A stretch of 64,000 nt of DNA from Chloroflexota bacterium (GTDB taxonomy: Bacteria > Chloroflexota > Dormibacteria > Dormibacterales > Dormibacteraceae), in contig VBFH01000023.1 of NCBI GenBank assembly GCA_005883575.1, positions 124,001 to 188,000 of the forward strand, read 5' to 3'. The notes under the pieces were generated by a model, which worked only from the letters and a program-made list of their open reading frames with translations, was not told the origin of the DNA and ran no database searches. The position numbers and the translations under genes are program-made. Shown here piece by piece: positions 8,058-16,337 of the stretch (position 1 is the stretch's first letter; each line of letters begins with the position of its first letter).

Positions 8058-9886
8058 TCGCCGTACGAGCCGGCCTGCACAAAATTGTTGTCGATCCATT
8101 GGACGAGGGGGCGGCTTGGGACCTGTCTCCCTTCGGCCCAGAAGTCCAGGACGCGCCGATTCTTCACCACGCACAAACGTGGCTTGCTCCGGAGCTGATC
8201 GACGAGTCCCTGCTGCTGGGGACTCTGGAGCACAAGCCACCAAACCTCCGAGCTCACCTCGGCGGGTGGGGCCTGCCCCGTCCAGAGATAAAAGCTGTTC
8301 ATGCCTGGATACGTGATGAAGCTGGTGCAGTCCTGGTCGAGGACGCCCACGAGCGAACGAAGCTGCGCAGCCTTGGCATCGGAAAGTCTCACCGACTGCG
8401 CTCCGGGCAGCCCGAGGGGTGTCAGGGCTGCGAACTCGGTGGCGGTGACCAGTCCAAAGAGCATCAAAGCCGCGACGACGATGCCGAAGACCACGGGAGC
8501 AACGCGGTTCGCCACACCGACCGCGCCCGGCGAGGCCGCTCCCGCACGCCTCAGCTGCCGGATCCCGTCGCTGATGCTGATTGCTCCCAACGGCAAGAGA
8601 CCGAGCGCGGCGAGCGACAGCTGCGTGCCGGCAACTGGAAAGATCTGCAGACTGCCGATCACGGCCAGCGCCGGCAGAAGGAGGCGCGGATAGGCGCCGG
8701 TCGGGTTGTCGCGGTCATCGCTCGGCGCCAGAGCGGCGATCCAGGCCAGGGGGAGAGCCAGCAGGAACGCCGGCAGCACGACCATGGAAAGCCACATGAA
8801 GAATCCGGCCCAAACACGCAGCAGGCCCGCCGATGGTGGCTCGGCGGAGCGCGCGTACTTACGGCAAAACGCGACGGCACCAAGAAGCGAGAGCGCGGCC
8901 CAGGCGATGTAAGCTGCGTTGACGGCCACCGGCCACACGAAGACCTCGGGGAACCTGGTGGCCAGGACAACGGACTTGCTCCACCAGTCCTCGAGGTGCG
9001 TACCACCCGCGAACGCTAGGGCCAGGCACCCAACAAGGACGGCCGCCCCGCCCGCCAACATCCAGCCGGCCGACGGCGCCGGCCTCGATTCGGGCTTGCG
9101 CCAGAGCGTCGCCACACCGAACGCTGCGGCGGTGAGGGTCGCGACGACTGCAAGTTCGAGCACCCATTCCCGATTCAGCAGGGGCGTCATGAGAGCCAGC
9201 GGAAATACAGCCATCAGCAGCACCAGCACCGGCAGCGCGAGACGCCTCCACCGGTCGGGAAGGCAGGCGGCCCATGCGTACACAACCGCCGCCGCCGCGA
9301 AGACGCCCATGTTGACCTTGACCAGGAGCAATGCGCCGACGACCGCGCCGGCGACGGCCGCGACCGCGCGGGGCCGCGATGACTTGAAGGTGGCGGCGAC
9401 CATCAAGGAGAGCAACAAGAGCGTGGTCAGCCCGGCCGGCTGCAGCGGCTCGTTCACGAAGGTCGCCAGGACCCTGAACGTGACCAGCTGGCCGGCGACG
9501 CCAAGCCACAGGTTTCGCGTCAGGCGGTGGGCGAGCACGCCGCCGAGCAGACTCGCGATCAGCCAGACCACCGCCGTTACCAGGCGGCCGGCATCGAGTG
9601 AAGGCTGAATCCCGAACGCCTTGAACAGGCCGCCCATCACCTCGTAGAAGAAAGGCCCGTAGATCGGCAGCGCCTGGGTGAAGAGGGCGTGGCCCGCCAG
9701 GTAGTCCTTGAGCGTGAGCAAGAAGTAGCCCTCGTCGTCGTAGGCCTGAAAGACGCTGAACATCGCCATGTAGGCGACCGGCGCTAGCAGGCACGTGACT
9801 GAGGCGAAGGCGAGGGCGGTCTTGAACGAGGTCCGGGCCAGGGCGCGATCGACCGGACGTTGGAGGGCCAGCTCGCCGACGGTCAT
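8027..9886 (-). CDS. Polytopic membrane glycosyltransferase, GT39/ArnT-like
   Basis: About 619 residues with a dozen or more hydrophobic segments. A YDDEGYFLL acidic loop after the first helix (about residues 45-53) corresponds to the catalytic D/E loop of GT-C enzymes such as dolichyl-phosphate-mannose protein mannosyltransferase or ArnT. It has an external C-terminal region after the last helix. ATG 9886 lies eight bases after a TACTCT hexamer on the minus strand, supporting a leaderless start; the upstream 32 codons look non-coding. It converges on the glycan operon and may use its products. Specificity is unknown. Confidence 0.65.
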   Translation of the reverse strand: MTVGELALQRPVDRALARTSFKTALAFASVTCLLAPVAYMAMFSVFQAYDDEGYFLLTLKDYLAGHALFTQALPIYGPFFYEVMGGLFKAFGIQPSLDAGRLVTAVVWLIASLLGGVLAHRLTRNLWLGVAGQLVTFRVLATFVNEPLQPAGLTTLLLLSLMVAATFKSSRPRAVAAVAGAVVGALLLVKVNMGVFAAAAVVYAWAACLPDRWRRLALPVLVLLMAVFPLALMTPLLNREWVLELAVVATLTAAAFGVATLWRKPESRPAPSAGWMLAGGAAVLVGCLALAFAGGTHLEDWWSKSVVLATRFPEVFVWPVAVNAAYIAWAALSLLGAVAFCRKYARSAEPPSAGLLRVWAGFFMWLSMVVLPAFLLALPLAWIAALAPSDDRDNPTGAYPRLLLPALAVIGSLQIFPVAGTQLSLAALGLLPLGAISISDGIRQLRRAGAASPGAVGVANRVAPVVFGIVVAALMLFGLVTATEFAALTPLGLPGAQSVRLSDAKAAQLRSLVGVLDQDCTSFITYPGMNSFYLWTGQAPPAEVSSEVWWLVLQSPQQQGLVDQLRSKPRLCVVKNRRVLDFWAEGRQVPSRPLVQWIDNNFVQAGSYGDYELLVPRSS

Positions 9887-9894
9887 GGTCGTGC

Positions 9895-9900
9895 AGAGTA
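9895..9900 (-). promoter_or_regulatory. -10 element TACTCT
   Basis: TACTCT on the minus strand, eight bases before ATG 9886. The spacing leaves no room for a Shine-Dalgarno site, so a leaderless mRNA is likely. Confidence 0.4.
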
Positions 9901-10117
9901 ACGCGGCGGTTCGGCGTTCTTGCCCCGAGAAGGGATAGAAAAGAAGTGACCCCGACGGATCGCCTCTCGGGAGCCGGTACACGGCCTTGCGGCCCTGTTC
10001 CCGCCCCCTCGAACGTGTCCCTCGGGGCCGTCGAGAAAGGTAAGGCCCTCAGGTCAAGCGCGCAAGTCCAAAAGTCAGTTCGCTGCCAGGTTACCTGTCG
10101 TAGCCATAAACACGTGG

Positions 10118-10123
10118 CAGACT
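10118..10123 (+). promoter_or_regulatory. -10 element CAGACT
   Basis: CAGACT nine bases before ATG 10133, a weaker match to the TANNNT pattern seen before many genes in the window. The preceding 230 bases hold no other gene that I can support. Confidence 0.35.
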
Positions 10124-10132
10124 TGGCCAGAG

Positions 10133-10534
10133 ATGGACCTGACGCTCGCCGACGCGGAAGACTTCATCGTGCGCGCCCACAAAAAGGCGGCGGAGCTGGG
10201 CATCAAGGTCACGGTCGCGATCGTCGATGCCGGCGGCCTACTGCTCGCGCTGGCGAGGATGGACGGAGCGCCGCCAATTTCTGCCCAGGTCGCGGAGGCC
10301 AAGGCTGTGGGAGCGGCGATGCTCTCTCGCGACGGTGCCGGCCTTGCGGAGCTGGCCAGGGATCGGCCCGGCTTCTTCAGCGTTGCCGATCGCCTCGTGC
10401 GAATGCCCATCGTTCCCGGACTCGGCTCCCTGCTCATCAGGCGCGAGGGCACGCTCCTCGGCGCGGTCGGGGTCAGCGGCGGACGGCCTGAGCAGGACCT
10501 CGAGTGCGCACAGGCCGCGATCAGCTCAAGCTGA
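10133..10534 (+). CDS. GlcG/HbpS-like (DUF336) protein
   Basis: 133 residues with the heme-binding protein HbpS/GlcG fold pattern: IKVTVAIVDAGG near residue 24, LLLALARMDGAP near 35 and a C-terminal LLGAVGVSGG near 108. Members bind heme or small cofactors or are of unknown role in glycolate operons. It stands alone, convergent with thpR, whose stop overlaps its end by 14 bases. The TTG/GTG alternatives are not needed because ATG 10133 matches the family N-terminus. Function beyond the family is not assigned. Confidence 0.75.
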   Translation: MDLTLADAEDFIVRAHKKAAELGIKVTVAIVDAGGLLLALARMDGAPPISAQVAEAKAVGAAMLSRDGAGLAELARDRPGFFSVADRLVRMPIVPGLGSLLIRREGTLLGAVGVSGGRPEQDLECAQAAISSS

Positions 10535-11114
10535 TCCGGCGCAGCGGCTCGTAGACCGAGCCGGCGCGCCCGAGGTGGCTGCGGTAGAGGATGAGCTCTC
10601 CGGCCCGCCACCGCTCGAGCGCCGGAGGTGTGGGCAGCTCGGGCACCTTCGCACCGTCGCGAGGCCGGGCTCGCGCGAGCGTGAGATGGGCGTGGTAGCG
10701 ACGGACCTCCGCCTCGAGCCCCGTACGGACGCATTCGGCCTCTACCAGTTCGGCAAGCGCTCCGGTCTCGACGGCACCCGCATCCAGGCCCAGCCAGACG
10801 ACGCGCGCCAGCTTCCCGCGCTTGAACATGCCGAGGGCCCCAAGCTCGACGTCGAAGCCTTTGGGCGCCGCCAGTACAACCCGTTCGGCGATCCCTTCGG
10901 CAAGTGACCTGTCGACATGGCCCAGAAAGCGGATCGTCAGGTGGAGGTTGTCAGCGGGGGTCCAGCGAAACTCAGGTGCAAGCTCCGCGCAGCCTGCAAG
11001 GTAGCGCCCGAGCTCTTCGCGGTGGCTGTCCGGCAGCGGCAGCCCGAAGAACGCCCGGAGCTTTAGCGCCCCGGCCTCGGACCCGGCTTTTTGGCCCAGT
11101 TGAGCGGTGCCCAA
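10521..11114 (-). CDS. thpR: RNA 2',3'-cyclic phosphodiesterase
   Basis: About 197 residues of the 2H phosphoesterase family (LigT/ThpR). Both catalytic tetrapeptides are present: HLTI in NLHLTIRFLG near residue 60 and HLTL in YHAHLTLARARP near 143. The enzyme hydrolyses 2',3'-cyclic phosphate termini on RNA. The start is uncertain: no ATG or GTG lies near the expected N-terminus (RAFFGLPLP), and TTG at 11114 lies inside the upstream dehydrogenase gene, a 52-base overlap that would mean translational coupling. Confidence 0.8.
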   Translation of the reverse strand: MGTAQLGQKAGSEAGALKLRAFFGLPLPDSHREELGRYLAGCAELAPEFRWTPADNLHLTIRFLGHVDRSLAEGIAERVVLAAPKGFDVELGALGMFKRGKLARVVWLGLDAGAVETGALAELVEAECVRTGLEAEVRRYHAHLTLARARPRDGAKVPELPTPPALERWRAGELILYRSHLGRAGSVYEPLRRISLS

Positions 11115-11977
11115 GAGCTGGGCGCGCTCGGGCGCCAGCCGAACTGCGAGCTGACGGAGTCGATCCCCGCCGCGAGGTTGTCGGTCTGGATCATGTTGAC
11201 CTCGTCGGGGGTGATCGGCGGATTGGTGGTCACGGCCTCGAGTGCCATGGCCGGAAGCGAGACCAGCGGAGCAGGCAGCTTGAGCTTTGCCTTTTTGATC
11301 CTGCGTGCACTCAGGAACCAGTCGAAGATGGTCTCGTAGGTCACGACCTCGGGGCCGCCGAGCTCGACGATGTGGCCGAGGAGCTCCGGCTTGCCGATGG
11401 TATCGACGATGCAGCGGGCGGCGTCCTCGCGCAGGATCGGCTGGAGCTTGGCCTGACCGCTTCCGGGGATGATCGCGAACGGGCCTACGAGCGCACGCTC
11501 GAAGTCGTTCAGGATGCCGCCTTCCTCGGCCAGCACGAACGAGAAGCGGAGGATCGTGCCCGCCACGCCCGTCTTGGCCAGCTCCTGCTCGCCCATCCAA
11601 CGCGAGGTGTAGTACTTGAAATGCGGGTCGAGCTTGGCGCCGATGGCGCTCACCAGCACGACGGAGCGCACGCCCGCCGCAATCGCCGCCTGGCCCATGA
11701 TCCGGGGGCCGTCGACGTTGACGGCGAGGTAGGACTGGGGCCGGTTTCGCCGGACCGCGACCAGGCTGATGATGTGCTCGACCCCTTGCGCCGCCTGGGT
11801 CACCGACTGGGGGTTCAACGCGTCGCCGACCACGACCTGCGCTCCGCGCACCTTAAAGGCCGCGGCCTTCATCGGATCGCGCACAAGGACGCGGAGCTGG
11901 TGGCCGCCGTCGAGGATCTTGTGGGCCACGCCGCGACCCACGAACCCGGTCGAGCCCAGGAGCAGGATTCTTGCCAC
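11063..11977 (-). CDS. NmrA/NDUFA9-like NAD(P)-binding protein
   Basis: 304 residues. It opens with the atypical-SDR Rossmann motif LLLGSTGFVGRGVA, has a GD(A)LNPQS segment near 58 and ends with a helical region typical of the complex-I NDUFA9-like or NmrA-like group. The YTSRWMGEQ stretch near 133 holds an unusual active-site region with no YxxxK. Such proteins act as quinone- or redox-related dehydrogenases or sensors. GTG 11977 lies eight bases after TACGAT (leaderless). It is followed by thpR on the same strand. Confidence 0.75.
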   Translation of the reverse strand: MARILLLGSTGFVGRGVAHKILDGGHQLRVLVRDPMKAAAFKVRGAQVVVGDALNPQSVTQAAQGVEHIISLVAVRRNRPQSYLAVNVDGPRIMGQAAIAAGVRSVVLVSAIGAKLDPHFKYYTSRWMGEQELAKTGVAGTILRFSFVLAEEGGILNDFERALVGPFAIIPGSGQAKLQPILREDAARCIVDTIGKPELLGHIVELGGPEVVTYETIFDWFLSARRIKKAKLKLPAPLVSLPAMALEAVTTNPPITPDEVNMIQTDNLAAGIDSVSSQFGWRPSAPSSWAPLNWAKKPGPRPGR

Positions 11978-11985
11978 GGCTGAGA

Positions 11986-11991
11986 ATCGTA
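11986..11991 (-). promoter_or_regulatory. -10 element TACGAT
   Basis: TACGAT on the minus strand with an eight-base spacer to GTG 11977, a near-consensus match of the leaderless pattern. Confidence 0.5.
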
Positions 11992-12158
11992 TCGGGAGCG
12001 GGCTGGCGCCGAGATCAGAAGGGGATTCGCGGTGTCGCCGGCCGGAGGCGAGGAGGGCTGGGACGGGGGCGTGAGGCCGGGCTGGGGCGGCTGGAGTACA
12101 CGCAAATTTACATGTCAGCGCTGGGCTGATCGATGGCGATCGAGTCGCTGTCAACGCC

Positions 12159-12189
12159 CTTGGGTGCTAACGACTCGCGAGCACCCAAG
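12159..12189. other. 10-bp perfect inverted repeat in a gene-free gap
   Basis: CTTGGGTGCT and AGCACCCAAG separated by 11 bases. It lies in the 335-base gap between 11977 and 12313, which otherwise holds no gene that I can support. There is no T-run after either arm, so it could be an operator or a rho-independent terminator of weak type. Confidence 0.45.
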
Positions 12190-12298
12190 CAGCGGCGGGC
12201 CGATGCCCTGGTCGAGACCGTCCACCGGCAGGGTTCGCGGGGCAGGAATGCGCCGGGCGGCCTAGCCCAGACCTGAGCTTCGGCGGCGACGCAGTCTG

Positions 12299-12304
12299 CA
12301 TACT
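12299..12304 (+). promoter_or_regulatory. -10 element CATACT
   Basis: CATACT eight bases before GTG 12313, fitting the leaderless spacing seen elsewhere. Confidence 0.35.
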
Positions 12305-12312
12305 GACGCTCA

Positions 12313-12540
12313 GTGGCAGGCGCTACATCCAGCGGATTTGTCCTCGGCGTCTTCGCCTTTCTCCTCGGGATCGCCGCCATCCTGGCGGCTCTCCGCCGCC
12401 GCCGTGGCCGGGAGCGATATCCGGAGACCTACGCCGCGAGCGGCGGCATTCTGTACACGGTCGTCTCGATGGGCTGCGGCGTGGTGCTGCTGATAGGGGG
12501 TCTGGGCCTGATGATCCTTGCGCTCGTCTACCGCCGCTAA
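12313..12540 (+). CDS. Small two-helix membrane protein
   Basis: 75 residues with two hydrophobic segments (about 9-27 and 45-70) separated by a basic loop RRRRGRERYPE, and a basic C-terminus VYRR. I do not recognise a family. The GTG start follows a -10-like hexamer at the leaderless spacing. It faces a decayed oxidoreductase remnant on the other strand. Confidence 0.45.
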   Translation: MAGATSSGFVLGVFAFLLGIAAILAALRRRRGRERYPETYAASGGILYTVVSMGCGVVLLIGGLGLMILALVYRR

Positions 12541-12559
12541 GTAAAAGGCGGGAAGGGGA

Positions 12560-12867
12560 CTCCCCCTAAATCGCATTCTCGTACACCAACGAGCAGCGCC
12601 GCCGCCGGGCCTGCATGAACCGTGCCCGCTGAAGCCCGCGGCACACCAGAATCCCTCCAGCTCCGGCACCGCAGCCAAGACGACGTGCTCGGCTGCACGT
12701 TCTGTCCTTCCGACGGCATCGCCAGCCCGGCGGAGCGTCTCTCGCTCCAGCAACATCACGTCGACCTTTCGCTTCGCAAGCTGGTGGGCGAGGGCGCATC
12801 CCATGACGCCGCCGCCGGCGATGACTACGTCAGCGCTTTCCAGGAACTTGGAAGAGACTCGCCTCAC
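12560..12867 (-). pseudogene. Remnant of FAD-dependent amino-acid oxidoreductase (DAO family)
   Basis: The 5' part reads DVVIAGGGVMGCALAHQLA followed by LLERETL, the FAD-binding beta-alpha-beta and glutamate strand of DAO/sarcosine oxidase proteins. Only about 60 residues later comes CAAGFSGHG, which in intact members is the C-terminal FAD-binding motif some 300 residues away; the continuation (HAGPAAALLVG) is in another frame. So the middle has been deleted and the end frameshifted. The start overlaps the agmatinase-like gene, so it was the last gene of that operon. Confidence 0.7.
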
Positions 12868-13738
12868 GCGCGCTCTTCACCATGCCCCAGACCTCGAAGA
12901 TGACCTTGAGCGCGGCGAAAGTCGTGATGTCGCCATTGTCGGATGGCGGTGAGACCTCGACGACATCGAGGCCGACGAGTCGGGAACGATCTGTCGCGGC
13001 CCGGAGAAGCTCCAGCGCCTGGCGCGACGAGAGGCCACCTGCCGACGGGATCTCGGTGCCGGGTGCAAATGCCGGATCGAGCACGTCGATGTCGAACGAA
13101 ACGTGGACTTTGTGGCCGGCAAGGCGCTCACTGATCTTGCGTGCGGCGGCGGGAAGGTCGCGATCGATTTCCGCGGATGAGACCAGCAGCATCCCATTGG
13201 CGGCAATGAACTCGAGCTCCTCCGGGTCGTAGTCCCGGCCGCCCGCGATGACGACCCTGGACGGCTCAATGCCCGACGCGTCGAGGGCGCGACGCAGCGC
13301 GCAGCCGCATGTCCAGTGGCCACCGCGGGAGAAGTCGCACAGATCGGGATGAGCGTCGACCCACAGCACGGACAGGCCCGGATGCCTGCGTGCCTGGGCC
13401 GCCAGGGTCGAGATGGCGGTGCAGTGATCGCCGCCGAGCACGGTCAGGAACGCCTCCGACGCGACCTGGGCCAGACGCTCCATGGGACCCATCCAGCCGC
13501 CTTCGATTTCGTCGCCCGCCTCGAGGTCGCCGAGGTCCTGGACCCGGAGGCCTGTCAGCAGATGACCTTCCTCGGTCACCGGCGGCATCGCAGCCGAGAG
13601 CTGCCTGATCCTCTCGGGGGCCACCGCGGCCCCCCTCCGGTAGACGGCCGAACCGTCGTAGGGGATGCCCGCCACGACCACGTCCGGCGAGCTCCCGCCG
13701 GCCAAACCGGCCCAGCGACGCAACCCGTCCAGGTTCAC
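12830..13738 (-). CDS. speB: Agmatinase/ureohydrolase family enzyme
   Basis: 302 residues of the arginase-agmatinase-formiminoglutamase family. Mn ligands are visible: GGDHC near residue 100, DAHPDLCD near 128 and SFDIDVLDPAFAPGTE near 217. These residues hold a binuclear Mn centre that hydrolyses guanidino compounds to urea and an amine. Substrate (agmatine, guanidinobutyrate, others) is not determined by the motifs; the symbol is by family. GTG 13738 overlaps the MFS gene stop (GTGA), placing it in a catabolic-looking chain with a transporter and an acyl-CoA dehydrogenase. Confidence 0.85.
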   Translation of the reverse strand: MNLDGLRRWAGLAGGSSPDVVVAGIPYDGSAVYRRGAAVAPERIRQLSAAMPPVTEEGHLLTGLRVQDLGDLEAGDEIEGGWMGPMERLAQVASEAFLTVLGGDHCTAISTLAAQARRHPGLSVLWVDAHPDLCDFSRGGHWTCGCALRRALDASGIEPSRVVIAGGRDYDPEELEFIAANGMLLVSSAEIDRDLPAAARKISERLAGHKVHVSFDIDVLDPAFAPGTEIPSAGGLSSRQALELLRAATDRSRLVGLDVVEVSPPSDNGDITTFAALKVIFEVWGMVKSAREASLFQVPGKR

Positions 13739-15132
13739 AGGCGTCTGCCGTCCAAGTTCTCTTCTCGCCCCTGCCCACTCCGTGACGAGGCAAAGGGTCG
13801 GGTTCTCTCCGGCACTTTGAGGATGCTAAGCGACCCGACCACGAACCAAGCCACGAAGAGGCCGAATACCACCGGAAAACCGCCAGGTAGGCCGAGGATC
13901 GGCGTTCCGCGATTGAACAGGTCGAGCAGGGGGCCGCCCACGGCGACGGCCATGATCCCGGCGCCCGCGGTGGCGATGTTCGAAAAGCCCATGTAGAGCC
14001 CGCCTGCGCGCGGCGGAATGACGTCCTGGATGAACGCCCAGTCCACCGAGAAGAAGACGCCCAGGCCGACTCCGATGACCAGCCCCGCCAGCGTGGCCTG
14101 CGCCACTAGGTCGGGCACCTTCAACGTCGCCGCGAGTGGCTCCACGAGGCTGGCCGGCAGCCACTGGAAGTGGCTGAAAACGAGGACCAGGCTTCCCACT
14201 GCGCCAAAAAGGCCCGCCGCAAAGATCAGCGGGCGGCGGCCGGTGCGGTCGGACAGGCGCGACGCGGGCCAGCTCACCAGCGCCGCGACCCCGATGGCGA
14301 TGCCGAGCAGCGTGGAAGCGGCGATCGCTGTCGCCCTCGCGTTGTGGCGAAAGAAAACATTGTCGAAGTAAAAGTACGCGTAGTTCTGCAGTCCGCCGAA
14401 ACCCATGAAGATGAGCAACCGCGAAACCATCAGCCATACAAACGGGCGGTTGCGCAGCGGGATGCCGAACGTCTTGCCGAGCATCTCGCGCAGGCTTCGG
14501 AACTGGCCCTCGATCGGCACGACCCGATCCGGAACGAGCAATACGGTGGCAAGCATCGTGGTGAGCAGGACGAGCGCGATGGAAAAGATCGCCGCGCCGC
14601 GCCCGAAGTGAACCAGCAGGATGCCCGCGCCGACGGTTCCGCTGGCGATGCCGACCAGGTTCGCGACGCCGTAGTACCCGGACGCCTCGCCCCGCTGGCG
14701 TTCTGGAACCACGTCTGGAAGCAGGCCCTGGTAGGGCGCCTGGGCGGTGTTGGAGGCGAATTGCAGCAGGAAGTAGAAGAGCACGACCCACCAGTAGCTG
14801 CCGGACAGCGCGATGCCTGTGAGGAAGAGCAGATCGCCCACGGTCCCCGACACGATGAAGGGACGGCGGCGGCCCCACCGCGTCACCGTGCGGTCCGAGA
14901 TGCCGCCGACGATGGGCTGCCAGATGATCGCGACCAGCGTGCCGAGTGATTTGAGAAAGCTCGCGGCCGTGCCCTCGTTGGCGCGGCCGACGAACTGGAT
15001 GATCATCTCGGGCAGGATGAGTGCGGTCAGGCTGTTCCACAGGTATCCGATCGCGACCCAATAGAGCGACAGGACGACGAAGTTCAGCTGGGTGACCCGG
15101 CGCTGAGGAACGGCCGCAGCCGCGACGGTCAA
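13735..15132 (-). CDS. MFS transporter
   Basis: About 465 residues and roughly twelve membrane helices. The motif-A-like loop GGISDRTVTRWGRRRPF near residue 75 and a second DRTGRRPL loop near 290 place it in the major facilitator superfamily, resembling the sugar:cation symporter/sucrose-transporter-like groups. TTG 15132 overlaps the stop of the acyl-CoA dehydrogenase gene (TTGA), and its own stop overlaps the ureohydrolase start. A link to uptake of a guanidino compound is inference from these overlaps. Confidence 0.82.
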   Translation of the reverse strand: MTVAAAAVPQRRVTQLNFVVLSLYWVAIGYLWNSLTALILPEMIIQFVGRANEGTAASFLKSLGTLVAIIWQPIVGGISDRTVTRWGRRRPFIVSGTVGDLLFLTGIALSGSYWWVVLFYFLLQFASNTAQAPYQGLLPDVVPERQRGEASGYYGVANLVGIASGTVGAGILLVHFGRGAAIFSIALVLLTTMLATVLLVPDRVVPIEGQFRSLREMLGKTFGIPLRNRPFVWLMVSRLLIFMGFGGLQNYAYFYFDNVFFRHNARATAIAASTLLGIAIGVAALVSWPASRLSDRTGRRPLIFAAGLFGAVGSLVLVFSHFQWLPASLVEPLAATLKVPDLVAQATLAGLVIGVGLGVFFSVDWAFIQDVIPPRAGGLYMGFSNIATAGAGIMAVAVGGPLLDLFNRGTPILGLPGGFPVVFGLFVAWFVVGSLSILKVPERTRPFASSRSGQGREENLDGRRL

Positions 15133-16328
15133 TCTGGTTGGTACGGCGGGAGCGATCTCTTGACCGGCCGGTCCTCTCGATAACCGAGCGCGTACTCGCC
15201 TTGGAGGATCGTGTGCACCTCGCGCGTGCCCTCGTAGATGATCGGCGCGCGCGCGTTGCGTAGAAAGCGTTCCACGGGATACTCCGCCGAGTAGCCGTAC
15301 GCGCCGTGCACCTCGATCGCGTCGTGCGCGGCGTTGAACGCCGCGTCGGTCGCGTACTGCTTGGCCATCGACACCTGGCGCGTGTGCCGCGCTCCGGTGT
15401 TCTTCATCCACGCCACTTTGAAATAGAGGAGCCGGCAGATCTCGTAGTCGCGTGACATGCGCGCGATCATCTGCTGCACGAGCTGGTAGCGACCAATCTC
15501 CTGACCGAACGTCTTGCGCTCGCGGGCGTACTTGACCGACGCGTCGAGACTCGCACGCACCGTTCCGGTCGCACCAGCCGCGACGGTGTAGCGACCGTTG
15601 TCGAGACAGCTCATCGCGATCTTGAAGCCGTCGCCCTCGTCACCGATGCGGTTGGCCTCCGGCACCTCGACATCGCTCATGAAGATCGAACCCACGTCGC
15701 CCGCGCGGATGCCTAGCCGGTCCTCGATCGGCTCAGTCCGCAGCGATTTCCCACATGCCTCGCGGTCGAGCATGAAGGCGGAGACGCCGCGGGCGCCGGC
15801 CTTCGGGTCGGTCTTCGCGAAAACAAGAAGGAAGTCGGCCGTGTCCGCGTCGGAGACCCAAACCTTCTGGCCGTTCAACACGTAGCCGCCGCCCTGGCGG
15901 CGCGCGGTCGACTGCATCGACGCGACGTCGGAGCCGGCGTTCGGCTCGGTCAGCCCGTAGCAAGCGAGCTTCTTGCCGGACGCCATAGGCACCAGCCACT
16001 GCTGCTTCTGCTCTTCCGTCGCCCAGGTATATAGACCCATCCCCACCAGACCGACGTGCACAGACAGGACGGTTCTGTAGACGGTGTCGATGTACTCCAG
16101 CTCCTCGCACACGAGTCCCAGCGAGAGGTAGTCCAGACCAAAGCCGCCGTAGCGCTGCGGAAAACAGACGCCAGGCAATCCGAGCGACGCGAGCTTGGCG
16201 AAGATCTCGGGGTCGTGGCGGCCGGCGCGGTCGTTGGCGGCGATGTCAGGCGCGAACTCGCGTGCGCAGAAATCCCGCACCGTCGCGACCAGCTGCTCCT
16301 GGTCGGAGGTAAGCGACAGGTCGAGCAC
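15129..16328 (-). CDS. Acyl-CoA dehydrogenase
   Basis: 399 residues with the complete acyl-CoA dehydrogenase layout: N-terminal helical domain, FAD/substrate segment CYGLTEPNAGSD near 125, KVWVSDAD near 157 and the C-terminal IYEGTREVHTILQGEYAL, where the glutamate after IY is the likely catalytic base. It most resembles the glutaryl-CoA/short-chain group by its length and YEGT context, but substrate is not certain. The GTG start lies 10 bases after the cvpA-like gene stop, so it is probably in the same transcript. Confidence 0.88.
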   Translation of the reverse strand: MLDLSLTSDQEQLVATVRDFCAREFAPDIAANDRAGRHDPEIFAKLASLGLPGVCFPQRYGGFGLDYLSLGLVCEELEYIDTVYRTVLSVHVGLVGMGLYTWATEEQKQQWLVPMASGKKLACYGLTEPNAGSDVASMQSTARRQGGGYVLNGQKVWVSDADTADFLLVFAKTDPKAGARGVSAFMLDREACGKSLRTEPIEDRLGIRAGDVGSIFMSDVEVPEANRIGDEGDGFKIAMSCLDNGRYTVAAGATGTVRASLDASVKYARERKTFGQEIGRYQLVQQMIARMSRDYEICRLLYFKVAWMKNTGARHTRQVSMAKQYATDAAFNAAHDAIEVHGAYGYSAEYPVERFLRNARAPIIYEGTREVHTILQGEYALGYREDRPVKRSLPPYQPD

Positions 16329-16337
16329 GCGTCTAAG

